A stretch of DNA of 64,000 nucleotides, taken from NCBI GenBank assembly GCA_937998865.1, contig CALLBR010000004.1, positions 1 to 64,000 on the forward strand. Reading direction: 5' to 3'. The stretch comes from an uncultured bacterium. Lineage in GTDB: Bacteria; Nitrospirota; Thermodesulfovibrionia; Thermodesulfovibrionales; Thermodesulfovibrionaceae. Within the stretch, counting starts at the first letter, position 1. Each line of letters begins with the position of its first letter. Both the position numbers and the translations under genes were made by a program. Below, in pieces: positions 27,507-35,606 of the stretch. Below the pieces are notes generated by a model. It worked only from the letters and a program-made list of their open reading frames with translations. It was not told the origin of the DNA and made no database searches.

Positions 27507-28054
27507 AATTCTTTAATTTTATCATAGGCTAACTGTAAAGCGTATCCACAGAGGGTGTGACCAATAAATCTTGGTTCTTTTGCCTCGTTAATTCTCTTCC
27601 CTACAAGCATGGCTGCTAAGTAAGGAACATCAGGGCATCCTCCTCCTGATATGTTTACAATTATCTGTGAAGATTTATGCACAGTAATTTTCATATTGGC
27701 TGCTCTAACCATCAAGAAATTTCCGAAATCTTTCACATGAAAAAGGTCAACAGGTTTTAGTCCTTCCTCATCAGATAGTACCCATTCAAGGGGAGGAAGT
27801 CCATGAGAGTCTAAAATATTTAAAATCCCCATAGAATGAACTATGGGGATTTCTATAGCAAGATCACATCCTTTTCTAATGTGAGCTGGAGGTCCCAAAA
27901 CTTTTATGTTGTAACCTTTTTCTCTGAGGATATTTTCAGCTCTTATTACTTCTGAGGTATTGTCAAAAATAAGAAGAGCTTTGTCCTTTTCCTTTGATGA
28001 TACTTTTCCTTTTTTTTGTTTTCCTTTTCTGAATAAACTCTCAAGAATTTTCAT
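27491..28054 (-). CDS. DUF3343-containing protein (putative Se/S carrier-like)
   Basis: A 187-residue protein. After a basic N-terminus, residues about 24-95 form a DUF3343-like domain (KALLIFDNTSEVIRAENIL, GPPAHIRKGCDLAIEIP). The C-terminal half contains NISGGGCPDVPYLAAMLVGK and a second conserved Cys in HTLCGYALQLAY. DUF3343 is described in the family databases as a putative Se/S carrier-like domain and tends to accompany YedE and YedF. The invariant-looking Cys in KGCDLA and GGGCPD are candidates for persulfide or perselenide. It begins one base after the TusA-like stop and overlaps the NnrD-like gene. Confidence 0.72.
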   Translation of the reverse strand: MKILESLFRKGKQKKGKVSSKEKDKALLIFDNTSEVIRAENILREKGYNIKVLGPPAHIRKGCDLAIEIPIVHSMGILNILDSHGLPPLEWVLSDEEGLKPVDLFHVKDFGNFLMVRAANMKITVHKSSQIIVNISGGGCPDVPYLAAMLVGKRINEAKEPRFIGHTLCGYALQLAYDKIKELCSQS

Positions 28055-28055
28055 T

Positions 28056-28274
28056 TTACTCCTTTTTTATCTTTATTCTGTAACCAGAACCCTCTGTGAT
28101 TATGTCTACTATTGACCATCCCATAGATGAGGCTGCTCTTGATACATTTTCTTTAGAAGTGTCTGTATCAACTAAAATTTCTATTTCACCTTTGTCAAGC
28201 CTCTTAATTGCCTCAAGAGTTAAAAGCACAGGTTCAGGACATGAAAGTCCTTTTGCATCAACAATCTCAGCCAT
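28056..28274 (-). CDS. TusA/YedF-like sulfur (selenium) carrier protein
   Basis: A 72-residue SirA/TusA-fold protein with the diagnostic motif AKGLSCPEPVLLTLEAIK; the Cys in SCPEP carries a persulfide in TusA. The frame continues upstream to 28313 inside yedE, but ATG 28274 has AAGGAGG five bases ahead, so it is the start. It directly follows the YedE-type membrane gene (2-nt gap). Pairing with YedE and DUF3343 suggests the YedF branch connected with selenium rather than tRNA thiolation, but this is inference. Confidence 0.88.
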   Translation of the reverse strand: MAEIVDAKGLSCPEPVLLTLEAIKRLDKGEIEILVDTDTSKENVSRAASSMGWSIVDIITEGSGYRIKIKKE

Positions 28275-28276
28275 TT

Positions 28277-29374
28277 TTACCTCCTTCTCATTGTAAATCC
28301 TATTATTACGCAAACAATTAAACCAATTGCTGTGGCTATTGCTCCATTAGGACCTATTCCTGCTGGAGAGCTGGCAAGTCCAAAATTATGGGCTACTGCT
28401 GCACCAACTATCATACCAGTAGCAAAAATTGCTGCATCTCCATCTCCTTCTCCTGCCATGAAAAGCTGTCTTCCAGGACAGCCACCTGCTAGTGTAAAAG
28501 CAAGTCCGGCAAGACTCATACCAAGAAAGTTCCATAGTTGCATTGAATGAGAAATGGGTTGTTTTTCAAAACCCGGGTTAAATTGGCCCAGTATTAGATT
28601 TGTTATAATTGCAGCAAGAAAAAGGGCAGCTACTCCTGAAAATAGATGTCCTTGTTTAAACAAGATGAGATCTCTAAAGGCACCCATTGTGCAGAATCGG
28701 CTTCTCTGGGCTAGGATTCCAATAATTAAACCTACTGCAAGAGATATAAAAAGAGGAGCATGCTGAGAACCTGGTCCTTTTAAACTATAAAACAGTAACA
28801 TTCCCCTTGCTTCTCCTTCTGGCTTGGGATCAATAAGGAGAAGTATCAATAATCCAAACATGAGTAAGGGGAAGCCTAATCCCATAGCCTTTGATTGACT
28901 TAGCTGAGTTCTTCCTAAGGAATATCCTGCCTTTAAAAATCTTGTGCCTATCCAAATACCAAAAGCAAGCCCAAGAAGTCCAAAAATTGCATTACCATCA
29001 CCACCAGCAAGTCTGAGAAGTGTTCTCCATGGACATCCTAAGAATACTAAAGCACCAATCATAGCAAAGACACCAAGAATAAATCTAATGAAAGGTGCAG
29101 AGCCACCTCTTGGTCTGAATTCTTTAAGAGAAATAGCAGAAAGAAAAGCACCAAGAACAAAACCAATGATTTCAGGTCTAAGATATTGGACAACTGAAGC
29201 TCTGTGAAAACCTAAGGCACCAGCAATGTCTCTCTCCATACAGGCTACGCATATGCCCATATTGGGAGGATTGCCTAATTTTTGAAGGATTGGTGCTAAG
29301 ATACCGATGATTAATCCCACGAAAATAATTCCCTTTCTTGTGGCAAAAAAGTTTTTAAGTGCATCCATCCCCAT
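28277..29374 (-). CDS. yedE: YedE-family membrane protein (putative selenium/sulfur-compound transporter)
   Basis: A 365-residue polytopic membrane protein made of two YeeE/YedE-type halves. Each carries a conserved Gly-Cys-Pro: GALVFLGCPWRTLLRLAGGDGNA and, in the second half, LAGGCPGRQLFMAGEGDGDA; GICVACMERD is near residue 40. The first half with FRPRGGSAPFIRF matches what I know of the YedE-related selenium metabolism protein. It heads a four-gene cassette with TusA-like, DUF3343 and NnrD-like genes. A TTGGAGGAAA ribosome-binding site precedes the ATG. Confidence 0.85.
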   Translation of the reverse strand: MGMDALKNFFATRKGIIFVGLIIGILAPILQKLGNPPNMGICVACMERDIAGALGFHRASVVQYLRPEIIGFVLGAFLSAISLKEFRPRGGSAPFIRFILGVFAMIGALVFLGCPWRTLLRLAGGDGNAIFGLLGLAFGIWIGTRFLKAGYSLGRTQLSQSKAMGLGFPLLMFGLLILLLIDPKPEGEARGMLLFYSLKGPGSQHAPLFISLAVGLIIGILAQRSRFCTMGAFRDLILFKQGHLFSGVAALFLAAIITNLILGQFNPGFEKQPISHSMQLWNFLGMSLAGLAFTLAGGCPGRQLFMAGEGDGDAAIFATGMIVGAAVAHNFGLASSPAGIGPNGAIATAIGLIVCVIIGFTMRRR

Positions 29375-29596
29375 TTTCCTCCAATGATTTTTTGAATTTT
29401 GAAATATGTTACCTAAAGTCTGTTTTTGAGTAAAATATTTTTTATCTATAGATTTTGTCTTTATGTATAGAAAATACCAATTTTAAGTTTCTCTGGATCT
29501 CCTTTTTTGCCATTGCAAGCCTTTTTTTCCCTGAAATTGTTAGCTTCATCCATGTCAAAGTGAAGACTGCCTTCCCAGTTATTGTTAGCTTTTCCT

Positions 29597-29760
29597 GTCC
29601 TTGCGATGGCTTTCTCTTATCGTTATTGCAATGGTTTTTCTTTAATCTTCCTTCCTATGGTTTTTCTCTTATCGTCATTGCGATGGCTTTCTCTTATCGT
29701 CATTGCTATTTTTTCTCTTATCGTTAATGCGATGGTTTTCTCTTATCGTCATTGCGAGGG
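29597..29760 (+). repeat. Imperfect 25-nt tandem repeat, about six copies
   Basis: Units begin TCGTCATTGCG and end TCTCTTA. Copy boundaries by eye: to 29619, 29620-29644, 29645-29671, 29672-29696, 29697-29720 and 29721-29745; the next copy (from 29746) runs into the REP-like element. Lengths are 24-27 nt with a few substitutions. There are no unique spacers, so it is not a CRISPR array. Confidence 0.85.
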
Positions 29761-29830
29761 TGCGAAAGCACCCGAAGCAATCTCGCCTCTCTCCCTCTTA
29801 TAGAAAAAGACTCCAATTAGATTGCCGCAG
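29746..29830. repeat. REP-like dispersed element with GAAA-tetraloop hairpin
   Basis: CGTCATTGCGAG is followed by the perfect hairpin GGGTGC-GAAA-GCACCC (29758-29773), then GAAGCAATCTCG and, further on, AGATTGCCGCAGAAGCC. This resembles the widespread intergenic element CGTCATTGCGAG...GAAGCAATCTCG seen in many bacterial genomes; that comparison is from memory. Confidence 0.6.
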
Positions 29831-29994
29831 AAGCCTAAAGAATTCCTTTCAACAGCGGATTGTCATGGAGTCCTCAGGACTCCTTGAGATGAAGGAGAGA
29901 AGAAAAGCAGGCTTACAAGCACGCAAGAGGCTCTAGAATTCCTCTCTAAACTATTGGCTATCTTACAATAGAGAAAAGTAATCTATTTTTTAGG

Positions 29995-30000
29995 TATAAT
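29995..30000 (+). promoter_or_regulatory. Putative -10 box of the aroA operon
   Basis: A perfect TATAAT ends 14 nt before the aroA ATG at 30015. No clear -35 box or ribosome-binding site; the predicted leader would be only about 8 nt. Confidence 0.4.
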
Positions 30001-30014
30001 ATTCTTTACTGCCT

Positions 30015-31307
30015 ATGGACAGAGTAATTACGAAAGCAAAAGCATTAAAAGGAGAAATAACTCCTCCCCCTGATAAATCCATATCTCACAGAGCAGTAAT
30101 GTTTGCCTCCTTAGCAAAAGGTGTTTCCCTAATAAGAAATTTTCTCTGGGCACAAGATCCTGTAAGCACTTTGAAAGCAATGAAATCCTTAGGTGTAGAA
30201 GTGGAAATAAATAAAACTAAAGAAATTAAAGTATTTGGTAAGGGTTTGTATTCTCTTAAAGAACCAGTAGATGTAATTGATTGTGGGAATTCAGGAACTA
30301 CAATGAGACTCTTGAGCGGAATCTTAGCTGGACAAACTTTTTTAAGCATTCTTACTGGAGATGAATCACTTAGAAATAGACCTATGAAAAGAATAATAAA
30401 GCCTCTCTCTATGATGGGAGCAGAAATTTTGGGAAGGCAAGAAAATTCTCTCCCCCCTCTTGTTATAAAAGGCGGAAAACTAAAGGGAATAACCTATGAA
30501 ATGCCAATAGCCAGTGCACAAGTTAAAAGTTGTCTTTTACTTGCAGGACTTTATGCTGAGGGAAAAACAGTTATTACAGAACCTCACAAAAGCCGAGATC
30601 ATACAGAAAAGATTTTAAAAAGCATGGGCGCTAAAATTGAAATTAAAGGCAACTGTGTAGAAATATCTTCCTTGAAAAAAGATCTTAATTCTATTGAAAT
30701 AACAGTTCCTGCTGACTTTTCCTCTGCTGCTTTTTTTATAGCAGGTGCTTTACTTGTGGAGGGCTCTGAGATAATCATAAAAAATGTTTGCCTTAATGAG
30801 ACTCGCATAGGGTTTTTAGATGTTCTAAGAGAAATGGGAGCTACTGTGGAAGTTTTAGACCTCAGAATTCAGGCTGGAGAACCTGTAGGAGATCTTAAAG
30901 TAAAAAGTAATAAATACCTAAGGGGTGTCACTGTTAGTGGTAGCCTTGTACCGAGACTAATAGATGAATTTCCCATCTTATGCGTTGTGGCTACTCAAGC
31001 AGAAGGAGAGACAATTATTAGGGACGCAAAAGATTTAAGGGCTAAAGAATCAGACAGGATTAGAGCAATGAAAACAGAATTGGAGAAAATGGGAGTTAAC
31101 ATTGAGGAGTTTGAAGATGGTGTATGTATAAAAGGTCCCTGTAAATTGAAAGCTGCTGAGGTGTACTCATACAAAGATCATAGGATTGCTATGGCTTTAA
31201 CCATTGGAGGACTTCTTGCTGAGGGAGAAACAAAAATATTGGAAGCCCAGTGTGTTGATATTTCTTTCCCAGAATTTTATGAAATTTTGGAGAGGTTACA
31301 AATTTGA
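30015..31307 (+). CDS. aroA: 3-Phosphoshikimate 1-carboxyvinyltransferase (EPSP synthase)
   Basis: Sixth step of the shikimate pathway: joins phosphoenolpyruvate to shikimate-3-phosphate. The 430 residues show PPDKSISHRAVMFASLA, VIDCGNSGTTMRLLSGILAG, ASAQVKSCLLLAGLYAEG, PHKSRDHTEKILKSMG, DEFPILCVVA and AKESDRIRAM. It is the first gene of a seven-gene plus-strand run and ends in a TTGA overlap with cmk. Confidence 0.96.
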   Translation: MDRVITKAKALKGEITPPPDKSISHRAVMFASLAKGVSLIRNFLWAQDPVSTLKAMKSLGVEVEINKTKEIKVFGKGLYSLKEPVDVIDCGNSGTTMRLLSGILAGQTFLSILTGDESLRNRPMKRIIKPLSMMGAEILGRQENSLPPLVIKGGKLKGITYEMPIASAQVKSCLLLAGLYAEGKTVITEPHKSRDHTEKILKSMGAKIEIKGNCVEISSLKKDLNSIEITVPADFSSAAFFIAGALLVEGSEIIIKNVCLNETRIGFLDVLREMGATVEVLDLRIQAGEPVGDLKVKSNKYLRGVTVSGSLVPRLIDEFPILCVVATQAEGETIIRDAKDLRAKESDRIRAMKTELEKMGVNIEEFEDGVCIKGPCKLKAAEVYSYKDHRIAMALTIGGLLAEGETKILEAQCVDISFPEFYEILERLQI

Positions 31308-31972
31308 AGAGAGTAATAGCTATAGACGGTCCTTCAGGTGCTGGTAAGAGCTCCGTATCTAAAGCAGTTGCAAGGCAGCTAGGTTTCTATTATCTTGACA
31401 CTGGTGCCCTTTACAGGGCAGTGGCTTACCATTTTTTGAAAATATTTGGTAGCAAGACAGATTTTACTGCGATGCCTGAAGAGGCTATAAAAAAAGAGCT
31501 AAGCAATGTAAAAATCCTATATGACAAGGGCGAGGTCTATCTTTTTTCTGAGAATATTACGAATTTAATTAGAGATCCTCTTGTAGGAACTGCCACATCT
31601 CAGCTTTCTGCCAAAAAAGTTATAAGAGAGTTTCTATTACCCTTACAGAGAGAATTTGCAGAAAGACACAACACTGTTGCTGAGGGAAGAGACATGACTA
31701 CAGTTGTTTTCCCTGATGCCTGGAAAAAATTCTATTTAGATGCTTCCCTTGAGGTTAGAGCAAAAAGAAGGTATGAACAACTATTAAGCTTGGGCAAGGA
31801 AGTCACTTTTGATGAGGCTTTAAGGGATGTATTTGAGAGAGATGAAAGAGATTCTAAAAGAGAGGAATCACCTTTAATTAAATCAAAGGATGCTTTTTAT
31901 ATCGATACTTCAAATCTCTCTTTTGATGAAGTTATAAAGATTGTTTTAAAAAAAGTTGCAGAGGATAGTTAA
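31304..31972 (+). CDS. cmk: Cytidylate kinase
   Basis: Phosphorylates CMP and dCMP. The 222-residue protein has the P-loop AIDGPSGAGKSSVSKAVA, YYLDTGALYRAVAY and VAEGRDMTTVVFPDA. The start is TTG at 31304, inside the aroA stop region (TTGA overlap), with GGAGAGG about 8 nt upstream as ribosome-binding site. The aroA-cmk-rpsA order is classical; here ispH lies between cmk and rpsA. Confidence 0.94.
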   Translation: MKRVIAIDGPSGAGKSSVSKAVARQLGFYYLDTGALYRAVAYHFLKIFGSKTDFTAMPEEAIKKELSNVKILYDKGEVYLFSENITNLIRDPLVGTATSQLSAKKVIREFLLPLQREFAERHNTVAEGRDMTTVVFPDAWKKFYLDASLEVRAKRRYEQLLSLGKEVTFDEALRDVFERDERDSKREESPLIKSKDAFYIDTSNLSFDEVIKIVLKKVAEDS

Positions 31973-31995
31973 TATCTTGTATTATCAAAAACAGT

Positions 31996-32841
31996 ATGGA
32001 AAAAGAAATTTTTCTTGTGGAAGGTGCGGGTTTCTGCTTTGGTGTTAAAAGAGCTATTGATATTGCCTTTGATGTAGCTGATAAAAATAAGGAAGGTGTT
32101 TTTACCTTAGGTCCTATTATTCATAATCCTCAAGTAGTAGAAAAGTTAAGGGAATTAGGTGTTAATCCTTTAGAAGATATTTCAGATAGATTAGATATAA
32201 AGAGGCTGATTATAAGAGCCCATGGTATTCCAAAGGGTAAACTGGAAGAATTAAAAAATTATGGTTTTGAAATAATTGATGCTACCTGCCCTTTTGTAAA
32301 AAAAGCTCAAAAAATTGCTGAGAAATTGGCATTAGAGGACTATCAAGTTATAATAATAGGAGACAAAAATCATCCTGAAGTAAAAGGAATACTAAGCTAT
32401 GCTGGAGAAAAAGCAGTGGTTATTACAAATAGTGAAGATATTCCTTACATAAACAGAAGAATAGGAATAATTCAGCAAACAACTCAACCTCTTTTAAAGG
32501 TAAAAGAAATCCTTAATGGTATAATTAATTCCTTGAGCGAGTTTGAAGAGTTGAGAATTTTTAATACTCTGTGTAACTTTACTTCAAAAAGATTAGAAGC
32601 TACTGAAAAAGTTGCGAAAGAGGTAGATATTATGATTGTAATAGGTGGTAAAAATAGTGCAAACACAACTCAATTGGCAAATTTGTGTAGGAAAATTGGG
32701 GTTAAAACCTTTCATATAGAGGATGCAAAGGAAATAAACAGTGATTGGTTTGCAGGGGTAAAGAAAATAGGCATTACTGCAGGGGCATCTACCCCTAATT
32801 GGATAATTAATGAGATTGTTGATAAAATAAAATGTTTATAA
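31996..32841 (+). CDS. ispH: 4-Hydroxy-3-methylbut-2-enyl diphosphate reductase
   Basis: Last enzyme of the MEP isoprenoid pathway, an Fe-S protein making IPP and DMAPP. The 281 residues contain the three cluster cysteines in GFCFGVKRA (Cys14), DATCPFVKK (Cys98) and NTLCNFTSKR (Cys193), plus GPIIHNPQVV, IRAHGIPK and QQTTQ. A TTGCAG-N18-TATTAT sequence at 31956-31985 in the end of cmk could be an internal promoter. Some bacteria carry IspH fused to S1; here the two are separate adjacent genes. Confidence 0.96.
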   Translation: MEKEIFLVEGAGFCFGVKRAIDIAFDVADKNKEGVFTLGPIIHNPQVVEKLRELGVNPLEDISDRLDIKRLIIRAHGIPKGKLEELKNYGFEIIDATCPFVKKAQKIAEKLALEDYQVIIIGDKNHPEVKGILSYAGEKAVVITNSEDIPYINRRIGIIQQTTQPLLKVKEILNGIINSLSEFEELRIFNTLCNFTSKRLEATEKVAKEVDIMIVIGGKNSANTTQLANLCRKIGVKTFHIEDAKEINSDWFAGVKKIGITAGASTPNWIINEIVDKIKCL

Positions 32842-32860
32842 ATTAAGGAGGAACAGTAAC

Positions 32861-34459
32861 ATGCAGAATCAGATCAGTGAAAAACAAGAACTGGAAAGCC
32901 TCTATGAAAGCTCTCTATCTCATGTAGAAAGGGGAGAGATTGTAAAGGGCAAAATAATTGGTATAAGAAACGATGGAATCATTGTAGATGTATGTTATAA
33001 GTTTGAAGGAATTATTCCTCTTAGCGACTTTTCTGAGGAAGAGCTTAAATCTATTAAAGAGGGAGACGAAATTGAAGTTTTCATTGAAAAGATAGATGAT
33101 GCTCAAGGTGCAATATATCTCTCAAGAGATCGTGCGGTAAAAATAAGAGCTTGGGAAGTTCTCATGGATGCTGCTGATAAAAAGACAGCCATTGAGGTAA
33201 CAGTTTCAGGCAAAACAAAAGGAGGACTTTTAGCTTCTTACAGAGGAATTAAAGGTTTTATTCCTGCCTCCTTGTTAGAGATTAAAAGACCTAAAAATCT
33301 TGACGATTATATTGGTAAAACTCTCAAAGTTAGAGTTGAAAAAATAGAGCCCCCTAAAAATTTATATGGTTCTTGGAAAAATCTTAAGACAACCTTAGTA
33401 TTTTCAAGAAAAGATTACCTTGAGGAAGAAAAGGAGAGAATTAAGAGAGAACTTGCTGAAAAAGTTACAGAGGGTTCAAGAATAAAAGGAGTGGTCAAAA
33501 ACTTAACAAAATACGGTGTTTTTGTAGATCTTGGAGGAATTGATGGTTTTCTCCATATATCGAATATTTCCTGGGGTAAAGTAAAAAATCCTTCTGAGTA
33601 CTTTGAGGTTGGCAAGGAATATGAATTTGTAGTTCTAAAAGCAGATTTGGAAAATGATAGGATAACTCTTGGTTATAAACAGAAAAAACCTGATCCTTGG
33701 GAGAATATTGACAAGAAATATCAACCAGGCATGAAAGTAAGAGGTAAAGTAACTCGAATTGAAGAGTTTGGAATTTTTGTGGAGCTGGAAGAGGGAGTGG
33801 AAGGACTTGTTCATGTGAGCGAGCTTGACTGGGTTACTCCAAAAAATCCCTCCTATTATGCTGAAATTGATGACTGGTTAAATTTAAAAATAATAGACAT
33901 AGATAAGGAGAGTAGAAAAATCTCTCTGAGCCTGAAACAGTTAAAACCAAAGCCTTGGGAAGTGGTAGCAAGGAAGTATAAAGTAGGAGATAGAGTGGTA
34001 GGAAAGGTTAAAACTATCACAGACTTTGGTATATTTGTAAGATTGCCCGAGGGAGTAGATGGCTTAATTCATATTTCAGATATTTCTTGGACAAAACATA
34101 TTGACCATCCTTCTGAACTTTTCAAGAAGGGTCAAAGAATAGAAGCAGTTATAACGAATCTTGATCCTGAAAATGAAAAGCTTTCTCTAAGTATAAAGCA
34201 TTTAACTGAAGATCCTTGGCTTAAAGAAATCCCTGAAAAATTTAAGATAGGGCAGATTTATACAGCAAAAGTTATTAAGAAAACAGAGCATGGTCTTTTT
34301 GTAGATTTAGAGGGAATTGTAGAGGGACTTGTTTATAATTCTGAAATCAATAAGGAGAAAGCAGTGAAAGAGGGTGATGAAATAAAAGTATTGGTTATTA
34401 AAGTAGATCCTGAAAAGAGAAAGATAGGTTTAAGCATGAAAAAAGCTGAGGAAGAATGA
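32861..34459 (+). CDS. rpsA: 30S ribosomal protein S1
   Basis: mRNA-binding ribosomal protein. The 532 residues hold six S1 RNA-binding repeats at roughly 23-92, 110-185, 200-272, 285-357, 372-444 and 457-529; the central ones have the classic VDGLIHISDISW and VEGLVHVSELDW strands. This is the full Gram-negative-type architecture. The ATG has a strong AAGGAGGAACAG site 19 nt after ispH. Its stop overlaps sppA by 4 nt. Confidence 0.95.
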   Translation: MQNQISEKQELESLYESSLSHVERGEIVKGKIIGIRNDGIIVDVCYKFEGIIPLSDFSEEELKSIKEGDEIEVFIEKIDDAQGAIYLSRDRAVKIRAWEVLMDAADKKTAIEVTVSGKTKGGLLASYRGIKGFIPASLLEIKRPKNLDDYIGKTLKVRVEKIEPPKNLYGSWKNLKTTLVFSRKDYLEEEKERIKRELAEKVTEGSRIKGVVKNLTKYGVFVDLGGIDGFLHISNISWGKVKNPSEYFEVGKEYEFVVLKADLENDRITLGYKQKKPDPWENIDKKYQPGMKVRGKVTRIEEFGIFVELEEGVEGLVHVSELDWVTPKNPSYYAEIDDWLNLKIIDIDKESRKISLSLKQLKPKPWEVVARKYKVGDRVVGKVKTITDFGIFVRLPEGVDGLIHISDISWTKHIDHPSELFKKGQRIEAVITNLDPENEKLSLSIKHLTEDPWLKEIPEKFKIGQIYTAKVIKKTEHGLFVDLEGIVEGLVYNSEINKEKAVKEGDEIKVLVIKVDPEKRKIGLSMKKAEEE

Positions 34460-35313
34460 AAAATAAAAGTTTAAAAATTCTTTTCATCATCCTTGGTTCG
34501 ATTTTTTTTATAAGTTTTCTTGCAATGCTTATGGAAAGTGGGCTTTCCGCAGGTAAAATAGCTGTAGTCCATGTAAAGGGAGTTCTTATTGAATCGTCAT
34601 CCATAATTGATGAAATAAAGCAATACAGAAAGAATTCTGCCATCAAGGCAATTATTTTGAGAGTTGACAGCCCTGGAGGAGCTGTTGTCCCTTCTCAAGA
34701 GATTTATGAGGAGATAAAGAGGACCACAAAGGTTAAGCCTGTTGTTGTTTCCATGGGATCAGTGGCAGCCTCTGGAGGATATTATATATCTTGTCCTGCA
34801 ACAAAAATTATCGCAAATCCAGGCACTTTAACAGGTTCAATTGGGGTATTAATAGAGCTACCGAATATAAAGGGGCTTCTGGATAAAATAGGCGTAAAAG
34901 CTGAAGTTATAAAGAGTGGAAAGTATAAAGATATCACTTCTCCTTTCAAAAATATCCAACCTGATGAAAAGGAGGTATTGCAGAGGTTAATCGATGATGT
35001 TCATGAACAATTTGTTAAGGCTGTCTCTGAAGGTAGAAAAATTCCCTTAGAAAATGTAAGGAAAATTGCAGATGGTAGAGTATTCACAGGAAATAAAGCA
35101 AAAGAGTTAGGTTTAATTGATGAGATAGGAGATTTTGAATATGCAGTAAAAGTGGCAGCTCAATTAGGAAAAATAAGGGGAGAACCTGAAATAGTATATA
35201 AAAAGACAAGCATAATAAAGGAACTATTTAAAGGAGATACAGAGTCTCTTATGAGAAGAATAATACCTCATCTGCAGATTTATTACCTTTATTCACCCCA
35301 AATAAAAGATTAA
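34456..35313 (+). CDS. sppA: Signal peptide peptidase SppA (short form)
   Basis: Membrane serine protease degrading cleaved signal peptides. The 285-residue short form has one N-terminal membrane helix (residues 7-28), DSPGGAVVPSQEI, the catalytic Ser in SMGSVAASGGYY (about residue 106) and the catalytic Lys region IKSGKYKDITSPF (about 156-158). The start ATGA overlaps the rpsA stop. Confidence 0.93.
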   Translation: MKNKSLKILFIILGSIFFISFLAMLMESGLSAGKIAVVHVKGVLIESSSIIDEIKQYRKNSAIKAIILRVDSPGGAVVPSQEIYEEIKRTTKVKPVVVSMGSVAASGGYYISCPATKIIANPGTLTGSIGVLIELPNIKGLLDKIGVKAEVIKSGKYKDITSPFKNIQPDEKEVLQRLIDDVHEQFVKAVSEGRKIPLENVRKIADGRVFTGNKAKELGLIDEIGDFEYAVKVAAQLGKIRGEPEIVYKKTSIIKELFKGDTESLMRRIIPHLQIYYLYSPQIKD

Positions 35314-35326
35314 AGGAGGAAAGAAA

Positions 35327-35605
35327 ATGAAAAGATCAGAACTAATTGAAAAGTTAACTGAAAAGATAGAATATCTTACAAAAAAACAGGTAGAAACTAT
35401 AGTAGATATGGTTTTCGAAAGAATGAGCGAGACACTACAAAAAGGAGAAAAAATAGAGCTTAGAGGATTCGGTAAATTTAAGGTGAAAGTAAGAAATGCT
35501 AGGATTGCAAGAAATCCTAAAACAGGAGAAAAAGTAGAAGTTCCTCCCCAAAAATCTATTCATTTTAAAATGAGCAAGGCATTAAAGGATGCGTTGAACA
35601 AGTGA
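35327..35605 (+). CDS. HU/IHF-family DNA-binding protein
   Basis: A 92-residue DNA-bending protein. It has the HU/IHF fold with EKIELRGFGKFKVKVRNAR and the DNA-intercalating arm ARNPKTGEKVEVPP. The sequence KRSELIEKLTEKIEYLTKKQVETIVD fits an IHF-type subunit. rpsA followed by an IHF gene is a frequent bacterial order. A TTAAAGGAGGAAAG site precedes the ATG. Whether it works as homodimer or with another subunit cannot be judged here. Confidence 0.92.
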   Translation: MKRSELIEKLTEKIEYLTKKQVETIVDMVFERMSETLQKGEKIELRGFGKFKVKVRNARIARNPKTGEKVEVPPQKSIHFKMSKALKDALNK

Positions 35606-35606
35606 A

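Larger units (their letters stand above)
29375..30014. other. Repeat-rich non-coding gap between yedE and aroA
   Basis: 640 nt with no supportable gene. It contains the divergent upstream regions of yedE and aroA, an imperfect 25-nt tandem repeat (29597-29760), a REP-like hairpin element (29746-29830) and a pyrimidine-rich stretch. A GCCATTGCAAG motif at about 29511 recurs in the gap before rho. Overlapping plus-strand frames here are Leu/Ser/Phe-rich products of the repeat and are not genes. Confidence 0.8.

Noticed and set aside
28332..29207. Plus-strand frames opposite yedE
   Set aside because: Antisense shadows of a membrane protein gene, Pro/Ala/Lys-rich, no ribosome-binding site.
28277..29374. 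Selenocysteine codon in yedE or its cassette
   Set aside because: All four frames run without in-frame TGA, and Cys occupies the conserved positions.
29597..29760. CRISPR-like array
   Set aside because: Direct units abut each other without unique spacers, and no cas gene is in the window.
29455..29936. Three overlapping plus-strand frames in the yedE-aroA gap
   Set aside because: They are translations of the 25-nt tandem repeat and pyrimidine tracts in different frames, without homology signs or ribosome-binding sites.
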